From Bacillota bacterium (lineage in GTDB: Bacteria > Bacillota > Clostridia > Acetivibrionales > DSM-1351), in contig JAEZRV010000002.1 of NCBI GenBank assembly GCA_023444055.1, forward strand, positions 62,001 to 126,000: a DNA stretch of 64,000 nucleotides, written 5' to 3'. Below the pieces are notes generated by a model. The model saw only the letters and a program-made list of their open reading frames with translations. It ran no database searches and was not told where the DNA came from. The position numbers and the translations under genes were made by a program. The stretch's first letter is position 1. The number at the start of each line of letters is the position of its first letter. Positions 34,883 to 43,786 of this stretch are shown one piece after another.

Positions 34883-36163
34883 TTACTTTACTAGTTCTTT
34901 AGTTCTTATTGCTTTTTGGGCTTTAGCTCCTGGCGCTTTAACAAAATAGATTATTACAATTCCCACTAGTGATGCAATAGCAGCTATTAAAAACGCTGAA
35001 GAAAAGGCTTTTGTTTTGCTGAAGTATGCTACTATATATGACGAAGCAACTGCTCCTACACCAAAGCCTAATAAAACCATACCATAAATTTGTGACCCAT
35101 GTTTGGTACCCCAAAAGTCAGCTGTTAATGCTGGAAATACTCCAAGAAAACCGCCATAAGAAAAACCTATGATAGCTATGAAAACAAGCATTAAATACGC
35201 TTTTGCAAAAGACACTCCGATAATAGAAGAACCTGCTAGAATCAAAAGAATTAGTATTGTTTGTTTTCTTCCAATTTTATCCGAGAACCAACCCCAGAAT
35301 AGTCGACCAAAAGAGTTGCAACCAGCTATAATCATTACTCCAGCAATTGCTGCACTCTTTGACAAACCACTATCAGGCTGCAAACCAAGTATTTTTGCCA
35401 TTGGAATCATCATTGAACCTGCTGCAGTAGCACACATAAGAGCGAGTGTTACTAGATAAAACTGTGGCATTCTTAAAACTTCACTAGGAGTGAAATCTTG
35501 CACTATATGTGTAGTCTTTTTTATTGATGGTGTCCAGCCCTTTGGTTTAAAGTCTTCAGGAGGATTCTTAATAAAAATTGCTCCTAAAACTGTAACTACT
35601 ATAAATATATAACCAAAAATCGAAAAAGTTTTTAATACACCCATGTTACTTATAAGTGCTTCTGCAACTGGTGTAAATACTAATCCACCAAAACCCAGTG
35701 CTGAAACAATTAATCCTGTAACTAACCCCCTATGGTCTGGAAACCATTTTTGACAGGTTGAAATTGTTGTCGTATACGCCATTCCCATTCCAAAACCACC
35801 TAGAACTCCGTATGTTAGCCATAGCATCCAAGGTGTAGACTCTGTTGTAAATTGAGCAAGAAAAAATCCTATTCCAAGAATAATACCTCCTGCAATAATA
35901 GCTGGTCTTGGATTTTTTAGCTTATTGTGAATTTTACCTCCGGCCATACTGCCGAAAGTTAGCATTCCGAGTAGTAACGCGTATGCTAGAGTTCCATGTG
36001 TTGCTGGCCATTCAAACAATGCATTTGGTGTTGTTTTTCCTATGATTAAGTACGATTGAAATACGCTCCAAATATAAGCTGTACCTAAACACATTTGAAT
36101 TGCAATACTTGCTATAACTGGGATCCAACGATGGCTGTTAGTTTGTAAATTTCCTCTATTCAT
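34883..36163 (-). CDS. OFA-family MFS transporter
   Basis: A 426 aa inner-membrane protein with 12 predicted helices. The family marks are QMCLGTAYIWSVFQSYLI in helix 1, GFGMGMAYTTTISTCQKWFPDHRGLVTGLIVSALGFGG in the first half, and FWGWFSDKIGRKQTIL between halves. It belongs to the oxalate/formate antiporter group, which moves small mono- or dicarboxylates. The substrate cannot be told. AAAGGAGCG lies before the ATG. Monocistronic. Confidence 0.9.
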   Translation of the reverse strand: MNRGNLQTNSHRWIPVIASIAIQMCLGTAYIWSVFQSYLIIGKTTPNALFEWPATHGTLAYALLLGMLTFGSMAGGKIHNKLKNPRPAIIAGGIILGIGFFLAQFTTESTPWMLWLTYGVLGGFGMGMAYTTTISTCQKWFPDHRGLVTGLIVSALGFGGLVFTPVAEALISNMGVLKTFSIFGYIFIVVTVLGAIFIKNPPEDFKPKGWTPSIKKTTHIVQDFTPSEVLRMPQFYLVTLALMCATAAGSMMIPMAKILGLQPDSGLSKSAAIAGVMIIAGCNSFGRLFWGWFSDKIGRKQTILILLILAGSSIIGVSFAKAYLMLVFIAIIGFSYGGFLGVFPALTADFWGTKHGSQIYGMVLLGFGVGAVASSYIVAYFSKTKAFSSAFLIAAIASLVGIVIIYFVKAPGAKAQKAIRTKELVK

Positions 36164-36394
36164 TTAATCCGCTCCTTTACCAGGTATATTCTCAATTCTA
36201 GTGATAATATCTTAATTTATATCTAAGATTTTAGCCACATGATTTGTATCCAGTTTAGCAAATATGATGAACGTTTTTACCTCTATATTCAAAACATCTA
36301 AAATTATATAATAATTAATGTTAATATTACCATCTAATGTTAAATTAGTATTGAAAACAGCGCAAGTTGGCAAGTCAACATTTCCATGTTAAAA

Positions 36395-36411
36395 GGGACT
36401 GTTGCAAAACG
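36395..36411 (+). repeat. Isolated MITE/IS-end-like 17-mer
   Basis: AGGGACTGTTGCAAAAC is close to the left end of the 97-bp element at 34659 and identical (inverted) to 52036-52052. It lies 3 bp from the RNase Z stop. Confidence 0.5.
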
Positions 36412-36414
36412 ATT

Positions 36415-37371
36415 TCAGTCAAACTTTATTGTTTTAGTAAGTAAATCAGTACCCAAAACAGTATTTGTAAAATTCCCCCTAGCTGCATCAAGGTATTTCT
36501 CAGGTTCAGTAAGCGACGGGCTATAATGAGTTAGCCAAAGTTCCTTAACCTTCCCCTGCTTTGCCAGCATTCCAGCTTCTGAAAATGTCATATGCTTTTT
36601 AGCTTTAGCCTTTTCAGCATCATTTTCATCGCCATACATGCCTTCGCAAACAAATAGGTCTGAACCACTAATAAAATCCACTAAGCCCTCTATTGGTCTG
36701 GTATCGGTACAATAGCAAATCTTAATTCCTTCTCTAGCTTCACCAAGTACCATTTCTGGCTTTACAACTCTGTCAGCTAATGTTACTGTCTCACCTTTTT
36801 GAAGATGACTCCAGTAATTTACTGGGATATTCAATTTTTTAGCACGCGTCACATCAAATTTTCCCTGTCTTTTTAGCTCAACGCAGTATGATAAGCATGG
36901 AATGGCATGATCAACCCATATGCTTTTTATAGACAAATCATTCTTTAGTGAGCCATTATTTACTAAGCCATTATTTAACAAGCCATTATTTACTAAAGCC
37001 TCAGTATTTTCGCCTTTAACTAATTCCATCACCCTTAACTCATACGGCAATTCAGGTGATATAACTGTTAGACCCTCAACCACTTTCCTTAATCCTTGAG
37101 GCCCCATTAATGTAAGAGGTTCAATCCTACCTGAATTGCCTAATGTGAGAAGTAAGCCTGGTAAACCAGCTATGTGATCACCATGAAAATGAGTAAATAA
37201 AATGGCATCAATAGCCCTAAATCCCCATCCAGCCATTTTTATCGGGATTTGAGTCCCTTCACCACAATCTATTAAAATCATTCTTCCATTATACCTAAGC
37301 AGTAAGGCAGTTAGCCTTCTATCAGGCAATGGCATCATGCCTCCAGTTCCCAACAAACAAACGTCTAGCAT
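36415..37371 (-). CDS. rnz: Ribonuclease Z
   Basis: A 318 aa metallo-beta-lactamase-fold tRNA 3' endonuclease. The zinc motif is in FTHFHGDHIAGLPGLLL; other ligands are in ICYCTDTRPI and LWLTHYSPS. The ATG at 37371 is preferred because GGAG lies 6 nt upstream and LDVCLLGTGG is the normal start. The exosite region (~130-150) contains a small in-frame repeat (NNGLLNNGLVNNGSLKND) made of three 15-bp copies at about 36950-36995, absent from ordinary family members. It should not hit the active site. Confidence 0.92.
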   Translation of the reverse strand: MLDVCLLGTGGMMPLPDRRLTALLLRYNGRMILIDCGEGTQIPIKMAGWGFRAIDAILFTHFHGDHIAGLPGLLLTLGNSGRIEPLTLMGPQGLRKVVEGLTVISPELPYELRVMELVKGENTEALVNNGLLNNGLVNNGSLKNDLSIKSIWVDHAIPCLSYCVELKRQGKFDVTRAKKLNIPVNYWSHLQKGETVTLADRVVKPEMVLGEAREGIKICYCTDTRPIEGLVDFISGSDLFVCEGMYGDENDAEKAKAKKHMTFSEAGMLAKQGKVKELWLTHYSPSLTEPEKYLDAARGNFTNTVLGTDLLTKTIKFD

Positions 37372-37394
37372 TGCTATCTCCATTCATTACTGGC

Positions 37395-37533
37395 TCAAGT
37401 TTCCTAATGAAAAGTCAAGCTATACTCAAGTTTATCAATGGTTTGTTACCAAGGAAACCGACTTGTTTTATACACTTATTTAACTTTTCATTTGATAAGT
37501 TTGAGCACCTATAATTTTTATCTGTCAAAGTTG
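37395..37533. repeat. Hairpin repeat, CAACTTTCCC family, copy 3
   Basis: The left arm (CAAGTTTCC, then TCAAGTTTATCAATGG) pairs with the right arm (CATTTGATAAGTTTGAGCAC, then GTCAAAGTTG). It has the same layout as 40347-40446 but a longer centre. It lies between rnz and the helicase gene. Confidence 0.55.
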
Positions 37534-37566
37534 AGTTAAAAATTAAACTCGTCTATACATTTAGTA

Positions 37567-39021
37567 TTAGTTTCGAGACATATCTACCTTGCTAACCCTT
37601 CTGATCCTGCCTTTGATAGGTGTATTTTGCAGTTCTTTATACACTAGTTCACCTTTATTATTCAGAATTTCAACAAACGTAGATATATCGGCAATGTTTA
37701 TTATTCCTATATCTGCCGCTGTCATGCCTTTTATATTGCAAAGTGTACCTACAATGTCTACAGCGCGCATTTTTGTTTTCTTACCTGCATTTATATGCAA
37801 TTTCATTATTTCTTTATTTAGCTGAGCTCCCTTTGTTTCTTTGAGTTCAGGCGCAGAATTTATTTTTTCAACAAATTCTTGTTTTAAATCATTTACAGTT
37901 TTTTTTTCAGGTCTTTCCTTTAGCGAAATCTCTTGCCCAATATATTCATGTATATCCTCAAGAAACTTATCTTCGTTTGCAGTTACAAAAGTAATGGCTT
38001 TACCTTCTTTTCCTATACGCCCTGTTCTTCCAATCCTATGAACATAGCTCTCACTGTCTTTGGGGATATCGTAATTTATTACAAGCTTAATATCATCTAT
38101 ATCTATTCCTCTAGCTGCAACATCTGTAGCTACCAGATATCTAAAATAACCTGTCTTAAAATCATTCATTACACGAAGTCTATCCTGCTGTTCCATTCCA
38201 CCATGAAGCTTAGCACAAGAATACTTTAGTTTTACCATCTGATTATACACTTCATCAACTTTTTGCTTTGTATTGCAAAATATAATGCAACTATCAGGAT
38301 TTTCTACTACAGTAATGTCTTTTAAAAGCTCTATTTTGTCCTTTGGCTCAACAGTATATCTTTCCTGAGATATGGTATCTGCGGTTATATTCTGTTCTTC
38401 TATTTCAACAAATATAGGTGAATTCATGTGTCTGTCACATAGCACTTTTATGTCTTTCGGCATAGTAGCTGACAGCAAAATAGTAACTCGTTCGGCTGGT
38501 ATACTGGCAATTATGGTTTCAATCTGTTCTATGAAGCCCATAGTAAGCATTTCATCAGCCTCATCTAATACAAGATATTGTATATTTGATGTATCAAAAG
38601 TACCTCTTTCTAAATGATCTATAGTACGACCAGGAGTACCAACCACAATATGCGTTTTTTGCTTAAGTTCCTTTTCTTGATTATAGAAAGGAGATTTGCC
38701 GTAAATAGCAGCAACTTTAAGCCTTTTGAACCTACCAATATTGAAAATATCTTCTTTTACTTGAATAGCAAGCTCTCTTGTGGGTGTAAGCACTAGCGCC
38801 TGTGGCTTGTTTTCTTCCCACTCTATCGTCTGGCAAATAGGAATGGCAAATGCTGCAGTCTTTCCACTACCTGTTTTTGATTTGACTATTATATCTTTTT
38901 GCTCTAAAACAGCTGGTATAACCTGTGTTTGAACCTTTGTAGGAGTTGAAAAATTCAAAATGCTAATAGCTTTAAGTAGTTCACTGCTTAAGTGATAATC
39001 ACTAAAATTTACTTTTGTCAT
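37567..39021 (-). CDS. dbpA: DEAD-box RNA helicase with DbpA RNA-binding domain
   Basis: A 484 aa helicase. Motifs in order: Q motif (FSTPTKVQTQVIP), Walker A KSKTGSGKTAAFAIP, PTRELAIQV, DEAD box LVLDEADEML, SAT, VATDVAARGIDI and HRIGRTGRIG. The C-terminal ~75 residues match the DbpA/YxiN domain that binds hairpin 92 of 23S rRNA (INAGKKTKMRAVDIVGTLCN, KGRIRRV), so it should act in 50S subunit assembly. A weak RBS precedes the ATG. Confidence 0.94.
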   Translation of the reverse strand: MTKVNFSDYHLSSELLKAISILNFSTPTKVQTQVIPAVLEQKDIIVKSKTGSGKTAAFAIPICQTIEWEENKPQALVLTPTRELAIQVKEDIFNIGRFKRLKVAAIYGKSPFYNQEKELKQKTHIVVGTPGRTIDHLERGTFDTSNIQYLVLDEADEMLTMGFIEQIETIIASIPAERVTILLSATMPKDIKVLCDRHMNSPIFVEIEEQNITADTISQERYTVEPKDKIELLKDITVVENPDSCIIFCNTKQKVDEVYNQMVKLKYSCAKLHGGMEQQDRLRVMNDFKTGYFRYLVATDVAARGIDIDDIKLVINYDIPKDSESYVHRIGRTGRIGKEGKAITFVTANEDKFLEDIHEYIGQEISLKERPEKKTVNDLKQEFVEKINSAPELKETKGAQLNKEIMKLHINAGKKTKMRAVDIVGTLCNIKGMTAADIGIINIADISTFVEILNNKGELVYKELQNTPIKGRIRRVSKVDMSRN

Positions 39022-39127
39022 TTATTTATCTCTTTCTTTTCTCTGTTAATGTTTTTCTTTGCATTTTAGGAATAATTAATAATTTATTATATCTTACCAT
39101 ATTCTATCGCATTCTATAAAGATTTTC

Positions 39128-39157
39128 ACAAAAAACACATCGAGGACTCGATGTGTT
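39128..39157 (-). terminator. Terminator of the 39217-40178 genes
   Basis: ACACATCGAG and CTCGATGTGT form a perfect 10-bp stem with a 2-nt loop; on the minus strand it is followed by TTTTTTGTG. It separates the two hypothetical genes from the helicase gene. Confidence 0.9.
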
Positions 39158-39216
39158 TATAGAAAATAGGTATATGAATTTATCTACCATTACTAACAAG
39201 AGTTATTATTTGTTTA

Positions 39217-39666
39217 TCACTTTAATAGTATGGATTGGTGTAGAGTTTGACAAGGTAGAACCTTAATATAATGTGACTGATATTTTAAATTTTCTCCCTG
39301 CTTTGCAACTATGGTGTAGTAACCTGCAGGTATATCTTCTATGATAAAGTTTCCATTATTATCTGACTTTGTCTCATATACTGGAAACTTAAGCTGATGA
39401 CCAAAAAACAAGTATATATCAACATTATTTGTAGTTTCTTTATTCATTTCTAGATATGTAGTTCCAGTTATTTTTCCAGAGTAATTGCCACTTACGATTA
39501 CATTAAGATTTTGAGTATTTAATTGTACGGGATTTACATCAACCTTTTGTTCTTGATCTAGATCTTGAGAATTATACTGTATGCTGTCCGTTTCTAAGTT
39601 TACCTTTTTTCCAGTGCCTTTTTTTGGTTTTTTCTTTACTTCATTCAACTCGGCTTGTAATTCCAT
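39217..39666 (-). CDS. Hypothetical protein with carboxypeptidase-regulatory-like domain
   Basis: A 149 aa protein with no signal peptide. After a charged N-terminal ~60 residues, residues ~65-145 look like a carboxypeptidase-regulatory/Cna-B-type beta-sandwich (GKITGTTYLEM, SDNNGNFIIEDIPAGYYTIVAKQGE). The N-terminus (ELQAELNEVKKKPKKG) echoes the repeats in the neighbour upstream, and the two genes are probably co-transcribed (74 bp apart, shared terminator). It could be a spore or surface structural protein; this is a guess. Confidence 0.65.
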   Translation of the reverse strand: MELQAELNEVKKKPKKGTGKKVNLETDSIQYNSQDLDQEQKVDVNPVQLNTQNLNVIVSGNYSGKITGTTYLEMNKETTNNVDIYLFFGHQLKFPVYETKSDNNGNFIIEDIPAGYYTIVAKQGENLKYQSHYIKVLPCQTLHQSILLK

Positions 39667-39740
39667 ATCCCCATCTCCTATTTTACTGTACTTTATTTAT
39701 TTATGTAGCAGAAGGGAAAACTTCCCCACTGCATTTTCTT

Positions 39741-40178
39741 TTAATCACATCGAATAAATTTGCCATCACCATCTAATTTGTTAAAAGATTTTGATTTGCT
39801 CTCAGCTTCGCTTTCTGATTTTGCCTTATTTTCAGCTTCGTTTTCTGCCTTCGTCTTATTTTCAGCTTTTGCTTCATTCTCTGCTTCATTTTCCGCTTCA
39901 ACTTCGGTAGCAGATGCTTGCCCTTGATACTGTTTTTGTATTATGGTATTATGATTAATCTGTTTGTTTGTTTGTTTTTGGCTATGGTACTCTTCCTCTT
40001 CTAACTCAAGTTCCTGATCAGCGTCTAATTCAGCTTTTAATTTTGCCTTTAATTCAGCTTCTAGTTCAGCTTCTAGTTTCGCCTTTAATTCAGCTTCTAG
40101 TTTCGCCTTTAATTCAGCTTCTAATTCAGCCTTTAGTTGATTTTTTAATTGCTCATAATTAAATGACATATCACCCAT
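39741..40178 (-). CDS. Low-complexity helical repeat protein
   Basis: A 145 aa, highly charged protein. Residues ~12-58 are about eleven four-residue repeats of the type L-[KE]-A-[EK], predicted to be one long helix. Residues ~92-130 are a second array rich in A-E-N-E/K and S-E-S. A glutamine/asparagine-rich linker joins them. The repeats are seen in DNA as tandem 12-bp and longer units, so copy number may vary. No signal peptide. AAGAGGAG lies upstream of the ATG. Function unknown. Confidence 0.65.
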   Translation of the reverse strand: MGDMSFNYEQLKNQLKAELEAELKAKLEAELKAKLEAELEAELKAKLKAELDADQELELEEEEYHSQKQTNKQINHNTIIQKQYQGQASATEVEAENEAENEAKAENKTKAENEAENKAKSESEAESKSKSFNKLDGDGKFIRCD

Positions 40179-40346
40179 TTTTTAACTCCTCTTATAATTT
40201 TTATGCTTTATGTTAAGCATATAATTTATGTTATGAAATATTTGATAAAAGGTGACTGTTAACCATAATTTTTTATTGATAGAATATTATAAAAGGAATT
40301 AGATCTATTTAAGTTAGGCGGAATACTTGAATTCATATTTTTAAAT

Positions 40347-40446
40347 CAACTTTCCCAGTTAAAAATCGTAGGTGTTCAACTTATCAATGGGAAGCTGAAT
40401 ATTTGATAAGTTAGAACACCGATGGATTTTATATGTGGGAAAGTTG
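40347..40446. repeat. Hairpin repeat, CAACTTTCCC family, best copy
   Basis: A 100-bp near-palindrome. The outer ends CAACTTTCCC and GGGAAAGTTG are exact inverted repeats; inside, AGGTGTTCAACTTATCAA pairs with TTGATAAGTTAGAACACC (one bulge), leaving a short GGGAAGCTGAATA centre. Related copies are at 268-391 and 37395-37533, and single arms near 5378, 6106 and 34357. It has no coding capacity. This is a dispersed, non-autonomous hairpin family. Confidence 0.8.
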
Positions 40447-40493
40447 AGTAATAATTTATAAATCTGAATTGTTTCTAATTTACAAATCGCTGT

Positions 40494-41531
40494 TCAATTA
40501 TTTTTTTCAATTTCCTCAATTAGTTTCTGTACTGCATTTAAATCAGTTGCCCAACTAGTACAGAAACGTACAGCACTATGAGTATCGTCAATTTTTTTCT
40601 CAAAAGAATATTCAAAGTTTTCTTTTAATTTCGCTAATACTTCATTTGGAACTATAGGGAATTGCTGATTTGTTGTTGATGGCACCAAAAAATCATACCC
40701 ATTTTTTATAAAAGCTTCTTTAATAAGTATAGCCATTTTGTTTGCATGACGAGCTATTTCGAAATACAAGTCATTCTCAAATAGTGCAATGAATTGTAGT
40801 CCGAGAAGTCTGCCCTTTGCAAGCATTCCACCCTTTTGCTTAATAATATAGCGAAAATCTTTCTTTAGACTTTCATTAGTGATAACTAAAGCTTCTCCAA
40901 ATAGCGCACCCATTTTTGTACCACCAATGTAGAATACATCACAAAGCTGTGCAATCATAGGTAAATCCAAATCATTATCTTCAGCACATAAAGCGTAGCC
41001 TAAACGCGCACCATCCATGTATAAAAACAGGTCATACTTTTTACAGGCTTGGCTAATTTCAGTTAGTTCAGCTTTACTATAAATTGTACCCAATTCAGTA
41101 GGGTTTGATATATATACCAGCTTAGGTTGAACTGTATGTTCAAATGATTCGTCCTCAAAATGTTCTTGACAAATGGCCTCTATTTGATTGGCTGTTATTT
41201 TTCCATCAGTACTAGAAAGAGCTAGAACCTTGTGCCCTATACTCTCAATTGCACCACTTTCATGCCTATTAATGTGCCCAGTATTTGCAGAAATAACGCC
41301 CTGATGAGGACGTAATGCAGCAGATATAACTGTTAAGTTTGTTTGTGTACCTCCAACTAAAAAGTGTATATCCGCATCCTTTCTATTACATTTTTCTTTT
41401 ATAAGCGTTGCAGCCTTCAAGCAATAAGGATCAACACCATAGCCTGCAGTTTGCTCCAAATTTGTCTGAATTAGTTTTTCTAGTACTTTAGCGTGTGCAC
41501 CCTCACTGTAATCACAATTAAATCTAAGCAT
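40494..41531 (-). CDS. Low-specificity threonine aldolase-family PLP enzyme
   Basis: A 345 aa fold-type I PLP enzyme of the beta-eliminating-lyase/threonine aldolase group. It shows NCDYSEGAHAKVLEKLI at the start, the DGARLGYAL aspartate/arginine segment, and the Schiff-base lysine in FYIGGTKMGALFGEA. Such enzymes split L-threonine or allo-threonine into glycine and acetaldehyde. The RBS AGAGGATGG is 9 nt upstream. It is not in an obvious operon. Confidence 0.9.
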   Translation of the reverse strand: MLRFNCDYSEGAHAKVLEKLIQTNLEQTAGYGVDPYCLKAATLIKEKCNRKDADIHFLVGGTQTNLTVISAALRPHQGVISANTGHINRHESGAIESIGHKVLALSSTDGKITANQIEAICQEHFEDESFEHTVQPKLVYISNPTELGTIYSKAELTEISQACKKYDLFLYMDGARLGYALCAEDNDLDLPMIAQLCDVFYIGGTKMGALFGEALVITNESLKKDFRYIIKQKGGMLAKGRLLGLQFIALFENDLYFEIARHANKMAILIKEAFIKNGYDFLVPSTTNQQFPIVPNEVLAKLKENFEYSFEKKIDDTHSAVRFCTSWATDLNAVQKLIEEIEKNN

Positions 41532-41693
41532 TATATGTTTTCCATCCTCTCACTATTTTAGTCTCTAAATAAGTTAGCGCCTTTTTTAGTCTGAATATTA
41601 ATTTCTTAGAATATTATTTGTTTACATAATACTATAATACTATAATACTATATTTAAACAATATACTGCAAAGTGTTAGACAGAAAAGTTTGA

Positions 41694-42668
41694 TTACTCT
41701 TTAATTACTTTCCCCATTTTTCCCAAAAGATTATCTACTATTTTCGCACACAAAATTACATCCTTATGGGGAATAATATCACTTTCTATTTTGTTAGTGC
41801 GGTATAACTCATTAAAGTGTTCGATTTCATATATAAAACCATCTTCAAAGCTTTCACCAAAACATTCCTTCAAGTTATTTTCGCTATCATATAATTCACA
41901 TTTTTGCGAACCATAAAAATCATATAGTATAATATTTCCAAGAGTTCCATATATACGTGCATCCCTGTTTGTATAAGCAGTCAAACCACAGCTTAGTGTG
42001 GCTAAAACTCCACTTTTAAAGCTCATATTAATTGCAGCAAATTCATCAACACCTGTTTCACAGATTGTTGCAAGTCCATTAACAACTTCTGGTTCCTCAT
42101 TTAATATACCTGTTGCAAATTGAATGGGATACACACCAACATCATACAAACTTCCGCCAGCCAAATTAGGATTAAACAACCTACTCTCCGCATCAAAAAC
42201 AGCATTATTGCCAAATGAAGCATTAATTAGCTTAACATCACCTATTTTCCCTGTTTGCACCCATTCCTTTGCTTTCTTATAGGCAGGTATGCATTTCATC
42301 CACATGGCTTCCATTAAAAGTACATTTTTTTCTCGTGAAAGTGCTACTAATTCTTCTGTATCTTTTTCGCTTGTAGTTAATGGCTTCTCACACAAAACCG
42401 CCTTACCTTTATTTAAGCAAAGTCTTACAACTTCATAATGAAAGTTATGTGTGAGCGCAACATAAACCACATCAACCTCTTTATCATTAATTAGTTCATT
42501 ATAACTGTTATATGCCTTTTTTGCATGAAATTCATCTGCAAAAGCCACCGCTTTGGCTTTATCACGAGCCGCAACCGCAACTAATTCAGCACCCTCAACT
42601 GTGTTTAGCACCTTCACAAATCTCTTTGCTATAGCTCCTAACCCAATAATTCCGTATCTTATGTTCAT
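41694..42668 (-). CDS. Gfo/Idh/MocA-family oxidoreductase
   Basis: A 324 aa NAD(P)-dependent sugar/inositol-type dehydrogenase. The Rossmann start is YGIIGLGAIAKRFVKVL and the EKP motif is in VLCEKPLTTSEKDTEELV; the C-terminal half is the usual alpha/beta domain (GGSLYDVGVYPIQFATG). Substrate unknown. The ATG at 42668 is the normal family start. The frame runs 13 codons further into the conserved leader (copy C), which I treat as untranslated or regulatory. Confidence 0.92.
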   Translation of the reverse strand: MNIRYGIIGLGAIAKRFVKVLNTVEGAELVAVAARDKAKAVAFADEFHAKKAYNSYNELINDKEVDVVYVALTHNFHYEVVRLCLNKGKAVLCEKPLTTSEKDTEELVALSREKNVLLMEAMWMKCIPAYKKAKEWVQTGKIGDVKLINASFGNNAVFDAESRLFNPNLAGGSLYDVGVYPIQFATGILNEEPEVVNGLATICETGVDEFAAINMSFKSGVLATLSCGLTAYTNRDARIYGTLGNIILYDFYGSQKCELYDSENNLKECFGESFEDGFIYEIEHFNELYRTNKIESDIIPHKDVILCAKIVDNLLGKMGKVIKE

Positions 42669-42765
42669 GATTATGCCCATGCCCAGCATTTCACACAAAA
42701 ACATCATGACAGAAATGGCATGGGCTCGGTACCTCCTTCATTTGTTTTTATATTTCTTTCACACT
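42669..42765 (-). promoter_or_regulatory. SD-hairpin-start leader, copy C (Gfo/Idh gene)
   Basis: On the minus strand: an A-rich box (GAAAGAAATATAAAAAC), AAGGAGG (SD), 6 nt, arm GCCCATGCC (42717-42725), a 33-nt loop, arm GGCATGGGC (42675-42683), 6 nt and the ATG. The stem is a perfect 9 bp. The SD is 63 nt from the ATG in the linear RNA but 12 nt if the hairpin is skipped. A five-codon ORF (MPFLS) starts within the first arm 10 nt after the SD, and its TGA overlaps an ATG (ATGA) in frame with the gene. Confidence 0.8.
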
Positions 42766-42880
42766 TCCCCATCGTAATTACCGCTTGTGCGAAATGTATT
42801 TTTTTGATTCTATCATATTAAAAGAAAATTATCCAATGCTTAAAATCATAATAAATTCACCATATTTATCAAAATAATCG

Positions 42881-42926
42881 AAAAACACCTGCAGACATAA
42901 TATTCTTGATGTTTGCAGGTGTTTTT
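42881..42926. terminator. Terminator of the 43016-43786 gene
   Basis: AAAAACACCTGCAGACA pairs with TGTTTGCAGGTGTTTTT, with one mismatch. T runs exist on both strands. It lies past the stop of the minus-strand secreted-protein gene. Confidence 0.9.
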
Positions 42927-43015
42927 ATATGTACTATTTAATTATATCTTTTGTGTATCTATGATTTGCATTATATCTATTATTCTCATTATATCCATTA
43001 TTTACGTTTTATAGA

Positions 43016-43786
43016 TTATTTATATTCTTCCTTCAAATAGCCCCACCATTTTTGTATAGCAGCAGAAGCTGAGAAACTTCCCTCAGATATCCAATCATCT
43101 TTGAAATTTCCTTCACCATCTAAATTAACGAGTTTGTCTTCATTTCCATTGTCATACACTGATCTAACATTTGTAAATGTAAATGCAACATCCTTTGAAA
43201 AGTCAAGAGTAGTTTGAGGAACTCCTATTCCATTGAGAAGAGTTCTTGCATTCATATACATGCTTGGATCTACGCTTTGTGAAGTTTGGAGTGTCATTGT
43301 TTCACCAGCAGTATATTCATTAGGTGACCAGCTTGTCAATAGTGCCTCTTTAAATCCTATATCCAATATAGGTGTATTTAATCTTGGATTTAAATGGGTA
43401 AATTGCATTTCTGAATATACTTTCCAAACATGCAGATACTGACCACCAAAATCAAACACTCTATGTTCACGTGCTTCTGCTTTCAAATTCAGATTTGATA
43501 GAAAAGTTACTATTCCACCATTGATATCACTATTCACATCAACCATAAGGTCAACTATAGCACCGCTATAAAATCTGCCTGAACCACCTTCACCCTTAAA
43601 TGTTGGTCCATTGTGAAAAGAATCTGAAGCAAAACTGAATGATGCCGTACTTGTACTATAAGGTGCTATAATATCTTCTGTTACTGTTGCTGCTTCAACT
43701 GCCACAATTTCTTGTGCAAAACATGGAACTGATGAAGCTAACAATGCTGAAACTAAAACTGCACTAAAAAACTTTTTCATTAACAT
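43016..43786 (-). CDS. Secreted hypothetical protein
   Basis: A 256 aa exported protein I do not recognise. The signal peptide MLMKKFFSAVLVSALLASSV ends near CFAQE (~25). The mature part is rich in Ser, Thr, Asn and Gly and looks beta-structured, with no cysteines or obvious catalytic motif (SFASDSFHNGPTFKGEGGSGRFYSG). AGGAGG lies 10 nt before the first ATG. It has its own terminator. Confidence 0.7.
   Translation of the reverse strand: MLMKKFFSAVLVSALLASSVPCFAQEIVAVEAATVTEDIIAPYSTSTASFSFASDSFHNGPTFKGEGGSGRFYSGAIVDLMVDVNSDINGGIVTFLSNLNLKAEAREHRVFDFGGQYLHVWKVYSEMQFTHLNPRLNTPILDIGFKEALLTSWSPNEYTAGETMTLQTSQSVDPSMYMNARTLLNGIGVPQTTLDFSKDVAFTFTNVRSVYDNGNEDKLVNLDGEGNFKDDWISEGSFSASAAIQKWWGYLKEEYK

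Noticed and set aside
39968..40162. Plus-strand ORF of leucine/glutamine repeats
   Set aside because: It is the antisense of the L-K-A-E repeats; the minus-strand frame has an SD, and the partner gene shares its motif.
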